Source: Paracoccaceae bacterium (lineage in GTDB: Bacteria; Pseudomonadota; Alphaproteobacteria; Rhodobacterales; Rhodobacteraceae). From it: a stretch of 60,788 nucleotides of DNA. The position numbers and the translations under genes were made by a program. The DNA lies in contig JAIXSA010000158.1 in the NCBI GenBank assembly GCA_027484915.1, forward strand, positions 1 to 60,788, written 5' to 3'. Position 1 is the first letter of the stretch; each line of letters opens with the position of its first letter. The notes beneath the pieces were generated by a model. That model did not search any database. It was not told where the DNA came from and saw only the letters and a list, made by a program, of their open reading frames with translations. Below are positions 18,818 through 27,690 of this stretch, piece by piece.

Positions 18818-19837
18818 TTACGATTTGCGAATCGTGTCGCCCGGTTCCAGTGTGGGGAAGAGTTCCTCGACCTGGGCCGCCTCGGGCGCATCGGCGATGA
18901 TCCTGGCAGCCTTGCGGCCAATCTCCAGACGACAGGCGTCCATGGTGGCAAGCTTGCGGGGAAGCCCGTCGAGGAGTTCCACCCCGTTGAAGCCGGCAAG
19001 ACCGATGCGGCCCGGGACATCGATGCCTTGGGCGAGGCAGTAAAGCAGGCCCCCTGCCCCGATCATGTCGTTGGAATAGTACAGGAAATCGACGTCCGGG
19101 TTGCGGGTCAGGACCGCCGCCGTCATCTCGCGCCCCTTCAGAAGCGCCGAGCCGCCCGAGTAGTATTCGCGGTCGATGAGGGTAAGACCGGCCTTGGCCA
19201 GCGCCTCCTCGAACCCCTCGAGCCGCTTCTTGGCGCGGAAGTCGTTGGGCATCTGGGTGCCAAGGAAGGCGATCTTGCGGTAGCCGGCGGCGATGATCGC
19301 CTCGGCCATCTGGCGGCCGGCGCGGCGGTGCGAAATGCCGACGGCGTGGTTGATCGGATCGCCGTCGATGTCCATGATCTCGACGATCGGGATCCCGGCG
19401 CGGGCCAGCATCGCGCGGGAGGCGGCGGAGTGTTCGAGGCCCGCGATGATCATGCCCGAGGGGCGCCAGGACAGCATCTCGTAGATGACCGATTCTTCGC
19501 GGTCGGGCAGGTAGTTGGTGACGCCGACGACGGGTTGCAGGCCGGTGCCGTCCAGGATCTCGGAGATGCCAGTCATCACTTCGGGGAAGACCATGTTTGA
19601 CAGCGAGGGGATCACCACGCCGACAAGGTTCACCCGCTGCGAGGCCAGGGCGCCTGCGATCTTGTTGGGGACGTAGCCGAGCGCGCGGGCGGCCTCGAGC
19701 ACCTTTTCCCGCGTCGGAGCCGACACATCGCCGCGATTGCGCAGAACCCGGCTGACCGTCATTTCCGAGACGCCCGACGCCTCGGAGACGTCGCGGAGCG
19801 TGAGCGTATGGCGCGGGTCGGGCGTCGGTTTGGTCAA
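18818..19837 (-). CDS. LacI-family transcriptional regulator, GntR-like
   Basis: An N-terminal helix-turn-helix with the LacI hinge (LTLRDVSEASGVSEMTVSRVLRNRG, then GYVPNKIAGALAS) is followed by a periplasmic-binding-type effector domain (VGVVIPSLSNMVFPEV...). The 339-residue protein is most like the gluconate repressor subgroup. In its own upstream region lie TGTTACCGCTAACA (19914-19927) and a related half-complete copy (19866-19880); both fit the TGTTACCGGTAACA-type operator of that subgroup, so autoregulation is likely. No gluconate genes are adjacent; regulated genes may be elsewhere or include the short transcript suspected at 19930-20027. Confidence 0.88.
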   Translation of the reverse strand: MTKPTPDPRHTLTLRDVSEASGVSEMTVSRVLRNRGDVSAPTREKVLEAARALGYVPNKIAGALASQRVNLVGVVIPSLSNMVFPEVMTGISEILDGTGLQPVVGVTNYLPDREESVIYEMLSWRPSGMIIAGLEHSAASRAMLARAGIPIVEIMDIDGDPINHAVGISHRRAGRQMAEAIIAAGYRKIAFLGTQMPNDFRAKKRLEGFEEALAKAGLTLIDREYYSGGSALLKGREMTAAVLTRNPDVDFLYYSNDMIGAGGLLYCLAQGIDVPGRIGLAGFNGVELLDGLPRKLATMDACRLEIGRKAARIIADAPEAAQVEELFPTLEPGDTIRKS

Positions 19838-19865
19838 GGGGCGGTTCCGGTTTCTGCCTACCCCC

Positions 19866-19927
19866 TTGTTACCGCCAAAGAGAAGGCTTGTCCAAGCCGG
19901 TTTCGTCTGCTACTGTTACCGCTAACA
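19866..19927. promoter_or_regulatory. Two LacI/GntR-type operators upstream of the regulator gene
   Basis: TGTTACCGCTAACA at 19914-19927 is a near-perfect dyad centred on CG, the hallmark of LacI-family operators. TTGTTACCGCCAAAG at 19866-19880 shares the left half. They lie 29 and 77 bp upstream of the regulator's ATG, positioned to control both the regulator and a divergent transcript. Confidence 0.65.
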
Positions 19928-19991
19928 GCCACCTTGTGCTGGCCATATCTGGCGCGTCCTGCAAGCTCTCAAACTGGACACGACGGACCAA

Positions 19992-20027
19992 GGGGGAGGT
20001 AGTGGGCCAAAACTTGCCTCCCCTTTT
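19992..20027 (+). terminator. Plus-strand intrinsic terminator with no ORF upstream
   Basis: GGGGAGG (19993-19999) pairs with CCTCCCC (20017-20023), followed by TTTTC. No protein-coding gene on the plus strand precedes it, since the upstream gene is the divergent LacI regulator. It may end a short untranslated RNA started near the operators around 19914-19950. Confidence 0.6.
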
Positions 20028-20076
20028 CATTTCCGACAGTTGAATTGCCGCACGTTTCGTCGCATGACGATCCTGT

Positions 20077-20152
20077 GGCCCCGTAGCTCAGGGGATAGAG
20101 CGGCCGCCTCCTAAGCGGCAGGTCGATGGTTCGAATCCATCCGGGGTCACCA
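20077..20152 (+). tRNA. tRNA-Arg (anticodon CCT)
   Basis: A full cloverleaf can be drawn: acceptor GGCCCCG with CGGGGTC, D arm GCTC/GAGC, anticodon stem GCCGC/GCGGC around the loop CTCCTAA (anticodon CCT, reading AGG), T arm GATGG/CCATC with TTCGAAT loop, discriminator A and an encoded CCA at 20150-20152. The rhamnose island begins 70 bp further on, so this tRNA is a possible island boundary. Confidence 0.95.
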
Positions 20153-20220
20153 TCGTGACGCTTCCTTCCTTAAAATCAGTCGGATAGGCTTTGCCCCAAG
20201 GGTTTCCGGGGGGTGGCGTC

Positions 20221-21585
20221 ATGCGGCGGATTGCGGTGCTGGATATCGGCAAGACCAACGCGAAGGTCCTGGTCGTGGACCTGGCGACGGGGGCCGAGGA
20301 GGTTCTGGCGCGGACACCGAATGCGGTGGTCCGGGAGGGGCTTTACCCGCATCACGACCTGGACATGCTGTGGGGTTTCGCGCTGTCGGGGCTGAAACTG
20401 GCGGCGGCGTGGGGGGTGGATGCGGTTTCCATCACGACCCACGGGGCGGCCTGCGTGCTGGTGGATGCGGATGGCGGGCTGGCGCTGCCGATGCTGGATT
20501 ATGAGCACGACGGGCCTGATACGATGTCCGCCGCTTATGACGCGGTCCGGCCAGGGTTTGGGGAGACGGGGTCGCCTCGGCTGCCCTTGGGGCTGAACGT
20601 GGGCGCGCAGGTGTTCTGGCTGTCGCGGGCGTTTCCCGAGGAGTTTGCGCGGGTTCAGAATGTGCTGATGCTGGCGCAGTATTGGTCCTTCCGGTTGTCG
20701 GGCGTGGCGGCGAGCGAGGCGACGTCGCTGGGTTGTCACACCGATCTTTGGAACCCGCGGGAGGGGCGGTTTTCGTCGCTGGTTTCGTGCATGGGGTGGG
20801 AGGGGTTGTTCCCCCCGGTTCGGAAAGCGGCGGATGTGCTGGGGCCGGTATTGCCTTCGGTCGCCGAGGCGACGGGGTTGGCGATGGGGACGCCGGTTTT
20901 GTGCGGGATTCATGATTCCAACGCCTCGCTGGTGCCGCATCTGGCGGAGGCTCCGTGTGGGGTGTTGTCGACCGGGACCTGGATGATAGTGATGGCATTG
21001 GGCGGACGGGGGGTGGAGCTGGATGCGGCGCGCGATGTTCTGGTGAACGTCAACGCCTTGGGCCAGCCGGTGCCAACAGCACGGTTCATGGGCGGGCGCG
21101 AGATGGAGGAGATCATGGGCGGCCGGATCGTGGAGCCGTCCGAGGGGGATTTGGCGGCGGTCCTGGAGGGGCGGGTGATGGCGATGCCGAGCTTGCATCC
21201 GGAGACGGGGCCGTTCCCGGGCAAGCGCTTTGGCTGGATCGGGGGAGAACCGCAGGGCGGCGCGCGGATGGCGGCGGCCTCGTTCTATGCGGCGCTGATG
21301 GGGGCGGAGTGTCTAGACCTTGTGGGCGCCGAGGGGCAGGTGATCGTGGAAGGGTCGTTCGGCGGGAACCTTGCATTTCTGCGGATGCTGGCGACGGCGA
21401 CGGGGCGGGTCGTGCACGCATCTGGCGCGGGGGCCGGGACGGGGCTGGGTGCAGCTTTGCTTGCGGGGCCCTTGGCGGCGAAGGCGGCTCCGGCGGTGGA
21501 GGTCGTGCCGGAAACGGACCCGCTGTGGACCGGGTATGTGAAGGCGTGGCGGGAAGCGGTGGCGCGTTGGACGGCTCCTCGATGA
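20221..21585 (+). CDS. rhaK: L-rhamnose catabolic kinase (FGGY family)
   Basis: The protein starts MRRIAVLDIGKTNAKV, the phosphate-1 motif of FGGY carbohydrate kinases. It continues with the LPMLDYEHDGP substrate loop, GIHDSNASLVPHL, LSTGTWMIVMALG (phosphate-2) and the GAGAGTGLGAALLAG adenosine motif, for 454 residues. Given the surrounding rhaSTPQ, rhaM, rhaD and rhaI genes it is the RhaK equivalent, which in rhizobia is needed for rhamnose growth and for uptake. The start at 20221 has a G-rich site just upstream. It faces rhaM across a long hairpin at 21574-21640. Confidence 0.87.
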   Translation: MRRIAVLDIGKTNAKVLVVDLATGAEEVLARTPNAVVREGLYPHHDLDMLWGFALSGLKLAAAWGVDAVSITTHGAACVLVDADGGLALPMLDYEHDGPDTMSAAYDAVRPGFGETGSPRLPLGLNVGAQVFWLSRAFPEEFARVQNVLMLAQYWSFRLSGVAASEATSLGCHTDLWNPREGRFSSLVSCMGWEGLFPPVRKAADVLGPVLPSVAEATGLAMGTPVLCGIHDSNASLVPHLAEAPCGVLSTGTWMIVMALGGRGVELDAARDVLVNVNALGQPVPTARFMGGREMEEIMGGRIVEPSEGDLAAVLEGRVMAMPSLHPETGPFPGKRFGWIGGEPQGGARMAAASFYAALMGAECLDLVGAEGQVIVEGSFGGNLAFLRMLATATGRVVHASGAGAGTGLGAALLAGPLAAKAAPAVEVVPETDPLWTGYVKAWREAVARWTAPR

Positions 21586-21640
21586 CTTCGTCACTCGTCG
21601 CGGGCCGTCAGCGAGGAGGAGACGAAGTCGAACGAGGAGC
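21574..21640. terminator. Long two-part hairpin between convergent rhaK and rhaM
   Basis: GCTCCTCG (21574-21581) pairs with CGAGGAGC (21633-21640), and inside it GACTTCGTC (21584-21592) pairs with GACGAAGTC (21621-21629). A further CTCG/CGAG closes the loop. The 5' arm overlaps the last codons of rhaK. It probably acts as a bidirectional transcription stop or mRNA 3'-end stabiliser, though there is no T tract. Confidence 0.55.
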
Positions 21641-21642
21641 GG

Positions 21643-21957
21643 TCAGGGGAGGTAGAAGGTCTCGGCCAGCGGGATCGCGATGGGGGAGCCGTCGGGGTTC
21701 GTGGCCATGATGTCGCCCATGTAGGCCCACCATTTCTTCATGACGGGGTGGTTGGGCAGGTCGTCCATGCTGTGGTCGTCGCGGCGTTCGAGGTAGCCGA
21801 AAAGCGTGTTCGTCTCGCGGTCCAGATGGATCGAGTAGTTCGAGATGCCGGTGTCCTTGAGGAGCAGGACGAGGTCGGGCCAGATCTCGTCATGGCGGCG
21901 GGTGTATTCGGCCTCCATCCCCGGGTTCAGGCGCATCTTGAAGGCGTGGCGTTGCAT
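21643..21957 (-). CDS. rhaM: L-rhamnose mutarotase
   Basis: This 104-residue protein interconverts the alpha and beta anomers of L-rhamnose. The family features are all seen: [26 protein letters not shown] at the N-terminus, [16 protein letters not shown] in the middle and [15 protein letters not shown] near the end, with the conserved His, Tyr and Trp residues of RhaM/RhaU. Length equals that of E. coli RhaM. I use the second of two adjacent ATGs (21957), which sits 6 bases from AGGA; the ATG at 21960 is equally in frame. It overlaps the stop of rhaQ, making it the last gene of the rhaSTPQM operon. Confidence 0.93.
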   Translation of the reverse strand: MQRHAFKMRLNPGMEAEYTRRHDEIWPDLVLLLKDTGISNYSIHLDRETNTLFGYLERRDDHSMDDLPNHPVMKKWWAYMGDIMATNPDGSPIAIPLAETFYLP

Positions 21958-22913
21958 CATGCGTCCTTTCTTTTGCGGGCGCGGAAGTCGGCCAGGAGGT
22001 TCGGGAGCAGGACCGAGGCTATGAGGAGGATGCCGATCACGCCGGTCTGCATATGGCCGGTGATGTTCATCAGGCCCATGCCGTTTCTCAGGTTCAGGAT
22101 GATGAGGATCGACAGGAGCACGCCCACCATGCTGCCCTTGCCGCCGAAGATGCTGACTCCGCCAAGAAGGACCATCGTGATGATGTCGAGCTCGAACCCG
22201 AAGGCGGTGTCGCCGCGGACGGAGCCAAGGCGGGCGGCGTAGAGGAGGCCGCAGAGGGCCGAGACGAGGGCGGAGAGGAGGAAGAGCACGGTTTTGACGC
22301 GCCCTACGTTGAGGCCGGAGAAGCGGGCGACCTCGGCGTTGGTGCCGATGACGATGACTTGGCGGCCGAAGCTGGAGCGGTGAAGGGTCATGCCGAGGAG
22401 GATCAGCAGCAGGACGAACAGGATCATCGACAGGGGGATCGGGCCGATCAGGCCCTTCTGGCCGAGGTCGGTGAACCATTGCGGAAAGTCGCCGAGGGAA
22501 TTGTCCTGGACGAGGACCCGGGCGAGGCCGCGGAAGCCGATCAGCATGGCCAGCGTGACGACGAGGGACGGGATGCCGACGCGGGCGATGAGGATGGCGT
22601 TGACCATGCCTGCGACGAGGCCGGCGGCGAGGCAGATCAGGATCGCAAAGCCCCCCGGGGTGCCTGCGTTGACGAGGTAGCCGAAGAGCGCGGCGGAGAG
22701 GCCCATGATCGAGGCTACGGAGAGGTCGATCTCGGCGTTGATGATGACGAGGGTCATGATCAGGGCGACGATGATCTTTTCGATCGAGAGCTGGAAGAGG
22801 TTTATCTGGTTCTGCACCGTCAGGAATTCCGGCGCGAAGCTGGCGTTGAGGGCGAGGGTCGCGAGGAAGACGGCGAGGAGGCCGGTTTCCCAGGGGGTGA
22901 GGAATTTGCTCAT
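21957..22913 (-). CDS. rhaQ: Rhamnose ABC transporter permease RhaQ
   Basis: A 318-residue BPD_transp_2 (RbsC-type) permease with about eight to ten hydrophobic helices and the family motifs [16 protein letters not shown] and [21 protein letters not shown] near the C-terminus, the loop that contacts the ATPase. With RhaP it forms the heterodimeric channel for rhamnose import. The start overlaps the rhaP stop by 4 bp, so translation is coupled. Confidence 0.9.
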   Translation of the reverse strand: MSKFLTPWETGLLAVFLATLALNASFAPEFLTVQNQINLFQLSIEKIIVALIMTLVIINAEIDLSVASIMGLSAALFGYLVNAGTPGGFAILICLAAGLVAGMVNAILIARVGIPSLVVTLAMLIGFRGLARVLVQDNSLGDFPQWFTDLGQKGLIGPIPLSMILFVLLLILLGMTLHRSSFGRQVIVIGTNAEVARFSGLNVGRVKTVLFLLSALVSALCGLLYAARLGSVRGDTAFGFELDIITMVLLGGVSIFGGKGSMVGVLLSILIILNLRNGMGLMNITGHMQTGVIGILLIASVLLPNLLADFRARKRKDA

Positions 22914-23914
22914 TGCTGGCCCCCTTTCCGCATCCGGGTCAGTTGGCGGCTGGCCAGCGTGTCGACGGTGACGGCGGCCATGATGAGGCCCCCGAGTAGC
23001 GCGTCGCGCCAGAATTCGGAGACGACGGCCCAGCGGGTGAGCGAGTTGTCGATGGTGTCGACGAGGAGTGCGCCCATCAGGACACCGATCATCGAGCCGG
23101 AGCCGCCCATGATGGAGACTCCGCCAACGACGACGGCGGCGATGGCTTTCAGTTCATAGCCGAGGCCTGCAACGACGGTGATGTTGCCGAACTTGGCCAG
23201 GAACAGAAAACCGGAGAGGCCGGCGAAAGCTCCGCTCAGGATAAAGGCTGTGAGGACGACGCGATTGGCGTTGATCCCGGCCATGAGGGCGGCGTCGGGG
23301 TTGGAGCCGACGGCGTAGAAACGGCGGGCGGGGCGGTAGAAGGTGAGTGCCGCACCTGTGACGAGGACAGCGACGAGGGCCAGGACGACGGTGACGCGGA
23401 TGTCGAGGGAGCCGATGGAGAAAGCGTTGGCTGAGGGGAGGTCGACGAGCCATTGCGGCAGGCTGGCGGTGGTGATGGTCTTGGCGTCGGACCATTCGAC
23501 GAGGAAGCTGCGGAAAAGCGCCAGTGTGCCGAGAGTCACGATGATCGAGGGGACACGTCCCCACGCGATGATGATCCCATTGATGGCCCCCAGTGCCGCG
23601 CCGAGGGACATGCAGAAGAGGACGGCGAGGACGGGGTGGAGGTCGGGCATGCTACTGAGGGTCTGCCCGGCCATGTAAGCGACTACGCCCATTACCGAGC
23701 CTGCGGAGAGGTCGATGTTGCGGGTCATGATGACGATGGCCTGGCCGACCGCGATGGGCAGCACGACGGCGGCGGAGGTGCTGATCCGGCTGAACATGCG
23801 GGGGGAAAGGTAGCCCTCGATCTGGGTGGCAAAGAAGAGGATCGTGGCCAGAAGGGCGAGGCCGAGGGCAAGTAGGCGCAGGGTCTGGGGTGAGGCGCGG
23901 GTGAGGAGGGTCAT
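22910..23914 (-). CDS. rhaP: Rhamnose ABC transporter permease RhaP
   Basis: The second RbsC-type permease, 334 residues from the ATG at 23914. It has the matching motifs [20 protein letters not shown] and [21 protein letters not shown]. The open frame continues far upstream through rhaT's antisense-free frame, but only the part from 23914 resembles a permease. A 154-bp gap separates it from rhaT; near its rhaT end lies a GGGATATTTGGGCCAGTATG stretch of a type I recall as frequent between Rhodobacteraceae genes. Confidence 0.9.
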   Translation of the reverse strand: MTLLTRASPQTLRLLALGLALLATILFFATQIEGYLSPRMFSRISTSAAVVLPIAVGQAIVIMTRNIDLSAGSVMGVVAYMAGQTLSSMPDLHPVLAVLFCMSLGAALGAINGIIIAWGRVPSIIVTLGTLALFRSFLVEWSDAKTITTASLPQWLVDLPSANAFSIGSLDIRVTVVLALVAVLVTGAALTFYRPARRFYAVGSNPDAALMAGINANRVVLTAFILSGAFAGLSGFLFLAKFGNITVVAGLGYELKAIAAVVVGGVSIMGGSGSMIGVLMGALLVDTIDNSLTRWAVVSEFWRDALLGGLIMAAVTVDTLASRQLTRMRKGGQQ

Positions 23915-24068
23915 GCATGGCCCCCATTGGAGCGGGCGGTTTTCAAGATGAGCGCTGTCGCGCGAGGCTTTTGTCTCGCCTCTGCGCGCGAAGGGCGCGC
24001 AACCGGCTCGGATGTGCTCCGCAGGGGATATTTGGGCCAGTATGAAAGGCCTTTGGTGGAGCGCGGGG

Positions 24069-25580
24069 TCATGCGGCGGGTCTTTCGGTGGTGGCTTGCC
24101 CGGCAGCCATGGCGATGACGCGTTCCTGGGTGGCCTCTTCGATGCGCAGGATGCCGGCCTGGCGGCCCTCGCGCATGACGAGGACGCGGTCGGCCAGCGC
24201 CAGGACCTCGGGCAGGTCAGAGGAGATGACGAGGATGGCGACGCCTTCGCTCGCCAGTTGGCGGATGATGGCGTGGACCTCGGCCTTGGCGCCGACATCG
24301 ATGCCGCGGGTGGGCTCGTCGAAGATCAGGACGCGCGGTTTGGTTTCCAGCCACTTGGCCAGCATGACCTTCTGCTGGTTGCCGCCCGACAGTTTGCCGA
24401 CTTCGATGAGGGTGTCCGGGGAGCGGATGGCGAGGCGTTTGCGGTAGGTTTCGGCCATTGCGGCCTCGGCCTGCCGGTCGATGATGCCGAAGGGTTTCAG
24501 GAGTTTCTTGAGGCTAGCCAATGAGATGTTGGCGAAGATGGAGAGCGGCATCGCGAGGCCAAGCTTGCGGCGGTCTTCGGAGACGTAGGCGATCCCGAGG
24601 TCCATCGCCTGCTGGGGGGTGGTGATGCTGACCTGCTGGCCGGCGAGGGTGATGGTGCCGTCGGTCGCGGGGGCGATGCCGAAGAGGCTCAGGGCGACGT
24701 CGGTGCGCCGCGCGCCGACGAGGCCGGCGAAGCAGAGGACTTCGCCCTTGTGGAGGTCGAAGGTGATGTTCTGGAAGACGCCGGCGCAGGTTAGGTCCTT
24801 GACGGAGAGGAGGGTTTCGCCGTGAGGGTTGGCGGCGGTTTTCACTGCGAAGCTTTCCAGCGCGCGGCCGACCATGTCTTTCACAAGGCCGTCTTCGGTG
24901 ACCTCGGCGATGGGTTTGGTACTGATGTGCTGGCCGTCGCGGATCACGGTGACGCGGTCGGCGATGCGGAAGATCTCATCCAAGCGATGGGAGATGTAGA
25001 TTACGGCGACGCCTTGGGCTTTGAGGGCGCGGGCGATGTCGAGGAGGCGGGCGACTTCGTGGGCGGAGAGGCTCGCGGTCGGTTCGTCCATGATGAGGAC
25101 CTTGACCTTAAGGGACAGCGCGCGCGCGATTTCCACGGTCTGCTGTTCAGCGAGGGTCAGGCCCGAGGCGGCGCGGCGGACGTCGAGCTTGACGCCGAGG
25201 GGGGCGATCAGGGAGTCCGCTTCAGCATAGATCTCGGACCAGCGCATGATGCGGCCCTTGGCGCGGTTCGAGATGAAGATGTTTTCCGCGACGTTGAGGT
25301 CGGGGAAGACCATCGGCTCTTGGTAGATCGCGGCGATGCCGGCTTCCTGGGCGGCCTGGGTGGATTTCAGGGTGACGGGCTGGCCGTCGACCCGGACGGT
25401 GCCGGTGTCGGGCTGGTGGACGCCGGTCATGATCTTGATCAGAGTGGATTTCCCCGCGCCGTTTTCGCCGACGATGGCGTGGACCTCGCCGGGGAGGATG
25501 GTCAGCGACATGTCCTTCAGCGCCTGGGTGGCGGCGAAAGATTTGGACAGGCCAAGAAGTTCCAGGACCGGCTGGGTCAT
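24069..25580 (-). CDS. rhaT: Rhamnose ABC transporter ATPase RhaT
   Basis: A tandem-domain ABC ATPase of the sugar type, 503 residues. Domain 1 has Walker [10 protein letters not shown] and Walker [13 protein letters not shown]; its signature is LTLAEQQ. Domain 2 has the degenerate P-loop GLVGARRT, signature LSGGNQQK and Walker [13 protein letters not shown]. This asymmetry is usual in the RbsA/RhaT group. I take the ATG at 25580; seven extra codons from a TTG upstream have no support. It powers RhaPQ. Confidence 0.92.
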   Translation of the reverse strand: MTQPVLELLGLSKSFAATQALKDMSLTILPGEVHAIVGENGAGKSTLIKIMTGVHQPDTGTVRVDGQPVTLKSTQAAQEAGIAAIYQEPMVFPDLNVAENIFISNRAKGRIMRWSEIYAEADSLIAPLGVKLDVRRAASGLTLAEQQTVEIARALSLKVKVLIMDEPTASLSAHEVARLLDIARALKAQGVAVIYISHRLDEIFRIADRVTVIRDGQHISTKPIAEVTEDGLVKDMVGRALESFAVKTAANPHGETLLSVKDLTCAGVFQNITFDLHKGEVLCFAGLVGARRTDVALSLFGIAPATDGTITLAGQQVSITTPQQAMDLGIAYVSEDRRKLGLAMPLSIFANISLASLKKLLKPFGIIDRQAEAAMAETYRKRLAIRSPDTLIEVGKLSGGNQQKVMLAKWLETKPRVLIFDEPTRGIDVGAKAEVHAIIRQLASEGVAILVISSDLPEVLALADRVLVMREGRQAGILRIEEATQERVIAMAAGQATTERPAA

Positions 25581-25607
25581 GGGGATTTCCGTTTCAGGCA
25601 AGGGGAA

Positions 25608-25630
25608 GGGGGCCGCACCAGGCGACCCCC
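25608..25630 (-). repeat. Hairpin in the rhaS-rhaT intergenic mRNA
   Basis: GGGGG-CCGC and GCG-ACCCCC arms (25608-25616 and 25622-25630) form an 8-bp stem with one mismatch and a 5-base loop. Such hairpins directly after a binding-protein gene commonly protect its mRNA and lower expression of the following transporter genes. Confidence 0.5.
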
Positions 25631-25645
25631 AGGGAGCAAGACGCC

Positions 25646-26692
25646 TTAGTTGGCGGCGGCTTCGACGTTGTCCTTGGTGTAGACCGTGAACGGCCCCATC
25701 AGGACACGCTTGGCGCCCGGACGGCCGGGGTCTTCCTCGATCTTGAAGGTGCCCATGCGGCCTGCGGTGAACTCTTCACCGACTTCACCTTTGATCGCAC
25801 CCGTCGCCAGAGCGTAGGACGCCTGGTAGGTCAGGTAGCCGAGGTCGACGAAGCTCCACAGCGCGAACTGCGGGGCGCAGCCGTTCAGCGAGTAGCTGAC
25901 CATTTCCGCAGGCAGGCCGAGGCCCGAGACCTTGACCTTTTCGCACAGGCCTTCGTCCTGCATGGCCTTGGCGGCGGCGACGATGCCGACGGTGGTGGGG
26001 GCCATGATGACCTTGAGGTCGGGGTACTTGTCCACCAGGCCGAGGGCTTTGTTGTAGGACTCCTCGGACTGGTCGTTGCCGTAGACGACGTCGACCAGCT
26101 TCAGGTCCTTGTACTTGGCGTCTTCGGCCAGGGTCTTCTTCATCGCGTCGATCCAGGCGTTCTGGTTCGCGGCGTCGGGGCTGGCCGAGAGGACGGCGAA
26201 TTCGCCCGCGCCACCGGCGAGGTCATAGGCCATGTCGGCCATCACGACGCCGATCGAGCCGAAGTCGACCTGGGCCACGAAGAACGACTCACCCGCGCCG
26301 TTCGGGATCGGGCTGTCCCAGGTCACGACTTTGGTGCCGGCTGCGGCAGCGGCTTCGGCGGCGGGGGCGATCTGGTCGCCCGCGTTATTGGACAGCATCA
26401 CCACGTTCTGCTTCTGGGTCGTGGCGTTGGTCAGCATCTCGATCTGGCCAGCGGCCGAGTTTTCCGGGGTCGGGCCGATGAATTCCAGCGTGCCGGTCGA
26501 GCCAAGCTCGGCCGCCGCTTCCTGCGCGCCACGGTTGGCCTGGTCGAAGGGCAGGATGCCGAGGAACTTCGGCAGCAGGACCGCGTTCACGGCCTGGCCG
26601 GGGGTAGCGGTCACGGGTTCGGCCATCGCGGTCGAGCCCATCAGGGTCGCAAGGCCCGCCGCGAAGGCAAGGCCGGTGAGTTTCATCATCAT
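25646..26692 (-). CDS. rhaS: Rhamnose ABC transporter substrate-binding protein RhaS
   Basis: A 348-residue periplasmic-binding-protein (Peripla_BP_4) with a signal peptide ending TAMA (residue 24). The mature part includes the sugar-contacting [22 protein letters not shown] segment and [22 protein letters not shown]. Three consecutive ATG codons open the frame; the first (26692) follows a GGAGGAG site at good spacing. It leads the minus-strand operon rhaS-T-P-Q-M, and rhaR is upstream on the same strand after 40 bp. Confidence 0.9.
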   Translation of the reverse strand: MMMKLTGLAFAAGLATLMGSTAMAEPVTATPGQAVNAVLLPKFLGILPFDQANRGAQEAAAELGSTGTLEFIGPTPENSAAGQIEMLTNATTQKQNVVMLSNNAGDQIAPAAEAAAAAGTKVVTWDSPIPNGAGESFFVAQVDFGSIGVVMADMAYDLAGGAGEFAVLSASPDAANQNAWIDAMKKTLAEDAKYKDLKLVDVVYGNDQSEESYNKALGLVDKYPDLKVIMAPTTVGIVAAAKAMQDEGLCEKVKVSGLGLPAEMVSYSLNGCAPQFALWSFVDLGYLTYQASYALATGAIKGEVGEEFTAGRMGTFKIEEDPGRPGAKRVLMGPFTVYTKDNVEAAAN

Positions 26693-26732
26693 GTGTAGTC
26701 TCCTCCCGTTTGTTATGCCTGCCGTGCCCTCC

Positions 26733-27533
26733 TCAGGCCGCGGTCAGGACTTTGGCTTTACTTGGGTCGATCAGGATCACCTCGACACCCAGCTGTCGAA
26801 GATGGTCCAGCATGTGCGGCGGTGCGCCCGTGTCGGTCACCAGCGTCGACACGCGGGTCAGGGGGCAGACCACCATGTTGCCGCGCGCCTCGAACTTGGA
26901 GCTGTCGACGACGACAATCAGGTTTTCGGTGCGGGAGAGGAGCTTTGCCTCGGCCCGGGCCACCAGCGGATCGCTTTCGATGATGCCAAGGGGCGTGACC
27001 GAATAGCAGGACATGAACATCTTCGACGCGGCGAAGTGCTGGATCGCGTCTTCGTCGAAGGGGGAAAGGATGATCCCGGCCTCACGGTACAGCTCGCCGC
27101 CCGGCAGGACGACGCGGTTCATCGAATGCGCGATGAGTTCCTGCGCTGTAGGGAAAGAATTGGTCAGGACCTGCATTCGGTGCTGGCGCAGGCATTGCGC
27201 CATGAACCAGACGGTCGAGCCCGCGTTCAGAATGATCGACTCACCGTCCTGGCAGAGCTGGGCCGCCCCGTGGGCCACTGCGCGCTTTAGGTCGGCGTTC
27301 AGCGTCTGGCCAGCGTCGAAGGACGGCGCGGTCAGCGGGGTATGCCCCGATGCGACGGATTCCGCCCCGCCGTGGACGCGTCTCAGCTGGCCGGAGTCTT
27401 CCAGTTTCGCGAGGTCGCGGCGCAGGGTTGCGACCGAGGCCCCGGTCACGCCCACCAGGTCGGCCACGCGGACGATGCCACGGTCCCGCAGGCGGGTCAG
27501 GATCAGCTGCCATCTTTCGCGTTCGTGCATCAT
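26733..27533 (-). CDS. rhaR: DeoR-family rhamnose regulator
   Basis: The N-terminal DeoR helix-turn-helix ([19 protein letters not shown], then [27 protein letters not shown]) precedes the sugar-phosphate isomerase-like sensor domain ([17 protein letters not shown]...). The protein has 266 residues from the ATG at 27533; longer starts at 27560 and 27590 exist, none with a clear ribosome binding site, but DeoR domains usually begin within a few residues of the N-terminus. It sits between rhaS and the divergent rhaD, the usual place for RhaR, and palindromes at 27578-27615 are its likely binding sites. Confidence 0.85.
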   Translation of the reverse strand: MMHERERWQLILTRLRDRGIVRVADLVGVTGASVATLRRDLAKLEDSGQLRRVHGGAESVASGHTPLTAPSFDAGQTLNADLKRAVAHGAAQLCQDGESIILNAGSTVWFMAQCLRQHRMQVLTNSFPTAQELIAHSMNRVVLPGGELYREAGIILSPFDEDAIQHFAASKMFMSCYSVTPLGIIESDPLVARAEAKLLSRTENLIVVVDSSKFEARGNMVVCPLTRVSTLVTDTGAPPHMLDHLRQLGVEVILIDPSKAKVLTAA

Positions 27534-27577
27534 GGAGGGAAGGCTGTCAGAATCGCTCATTTGCGTCAACAAACAAT

Positions 27578-27615
27578 CGCAATGCTGCATTGCGGAAGAT
27601 TCTCTGCGATGCAGA
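27578..27615. promoter_or_regulatory. Palindromes between rhaR and rhaD, likely RhaR operators
   Basis: CGCAATG-CTG-CATTGCG (27578-27594) is a perfect dyad with a 3-base centre, and TCTGC-GAT-GCAGA (27603-27615) is a second dyad with the same centre size, 23 bp on. Both lie in the divergent rhaR-rhaD control region. Confidence 0.55.
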
Positions 27616-27690
27616 ATGGCGTTTCGTGATTGACTGTGAGCGTTTCGTCCCTATCCTTGGCCGCACCATTTTCAGCCAAAGTCCGGACCG

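Noticed and set aside
19866-20027. LacI-type regulator as controller of the rhamnose genes
   Set aside because: The rhamnose cluster has its own DeoR regulator, and the GntR-type operators are seen only at the LacI gene.
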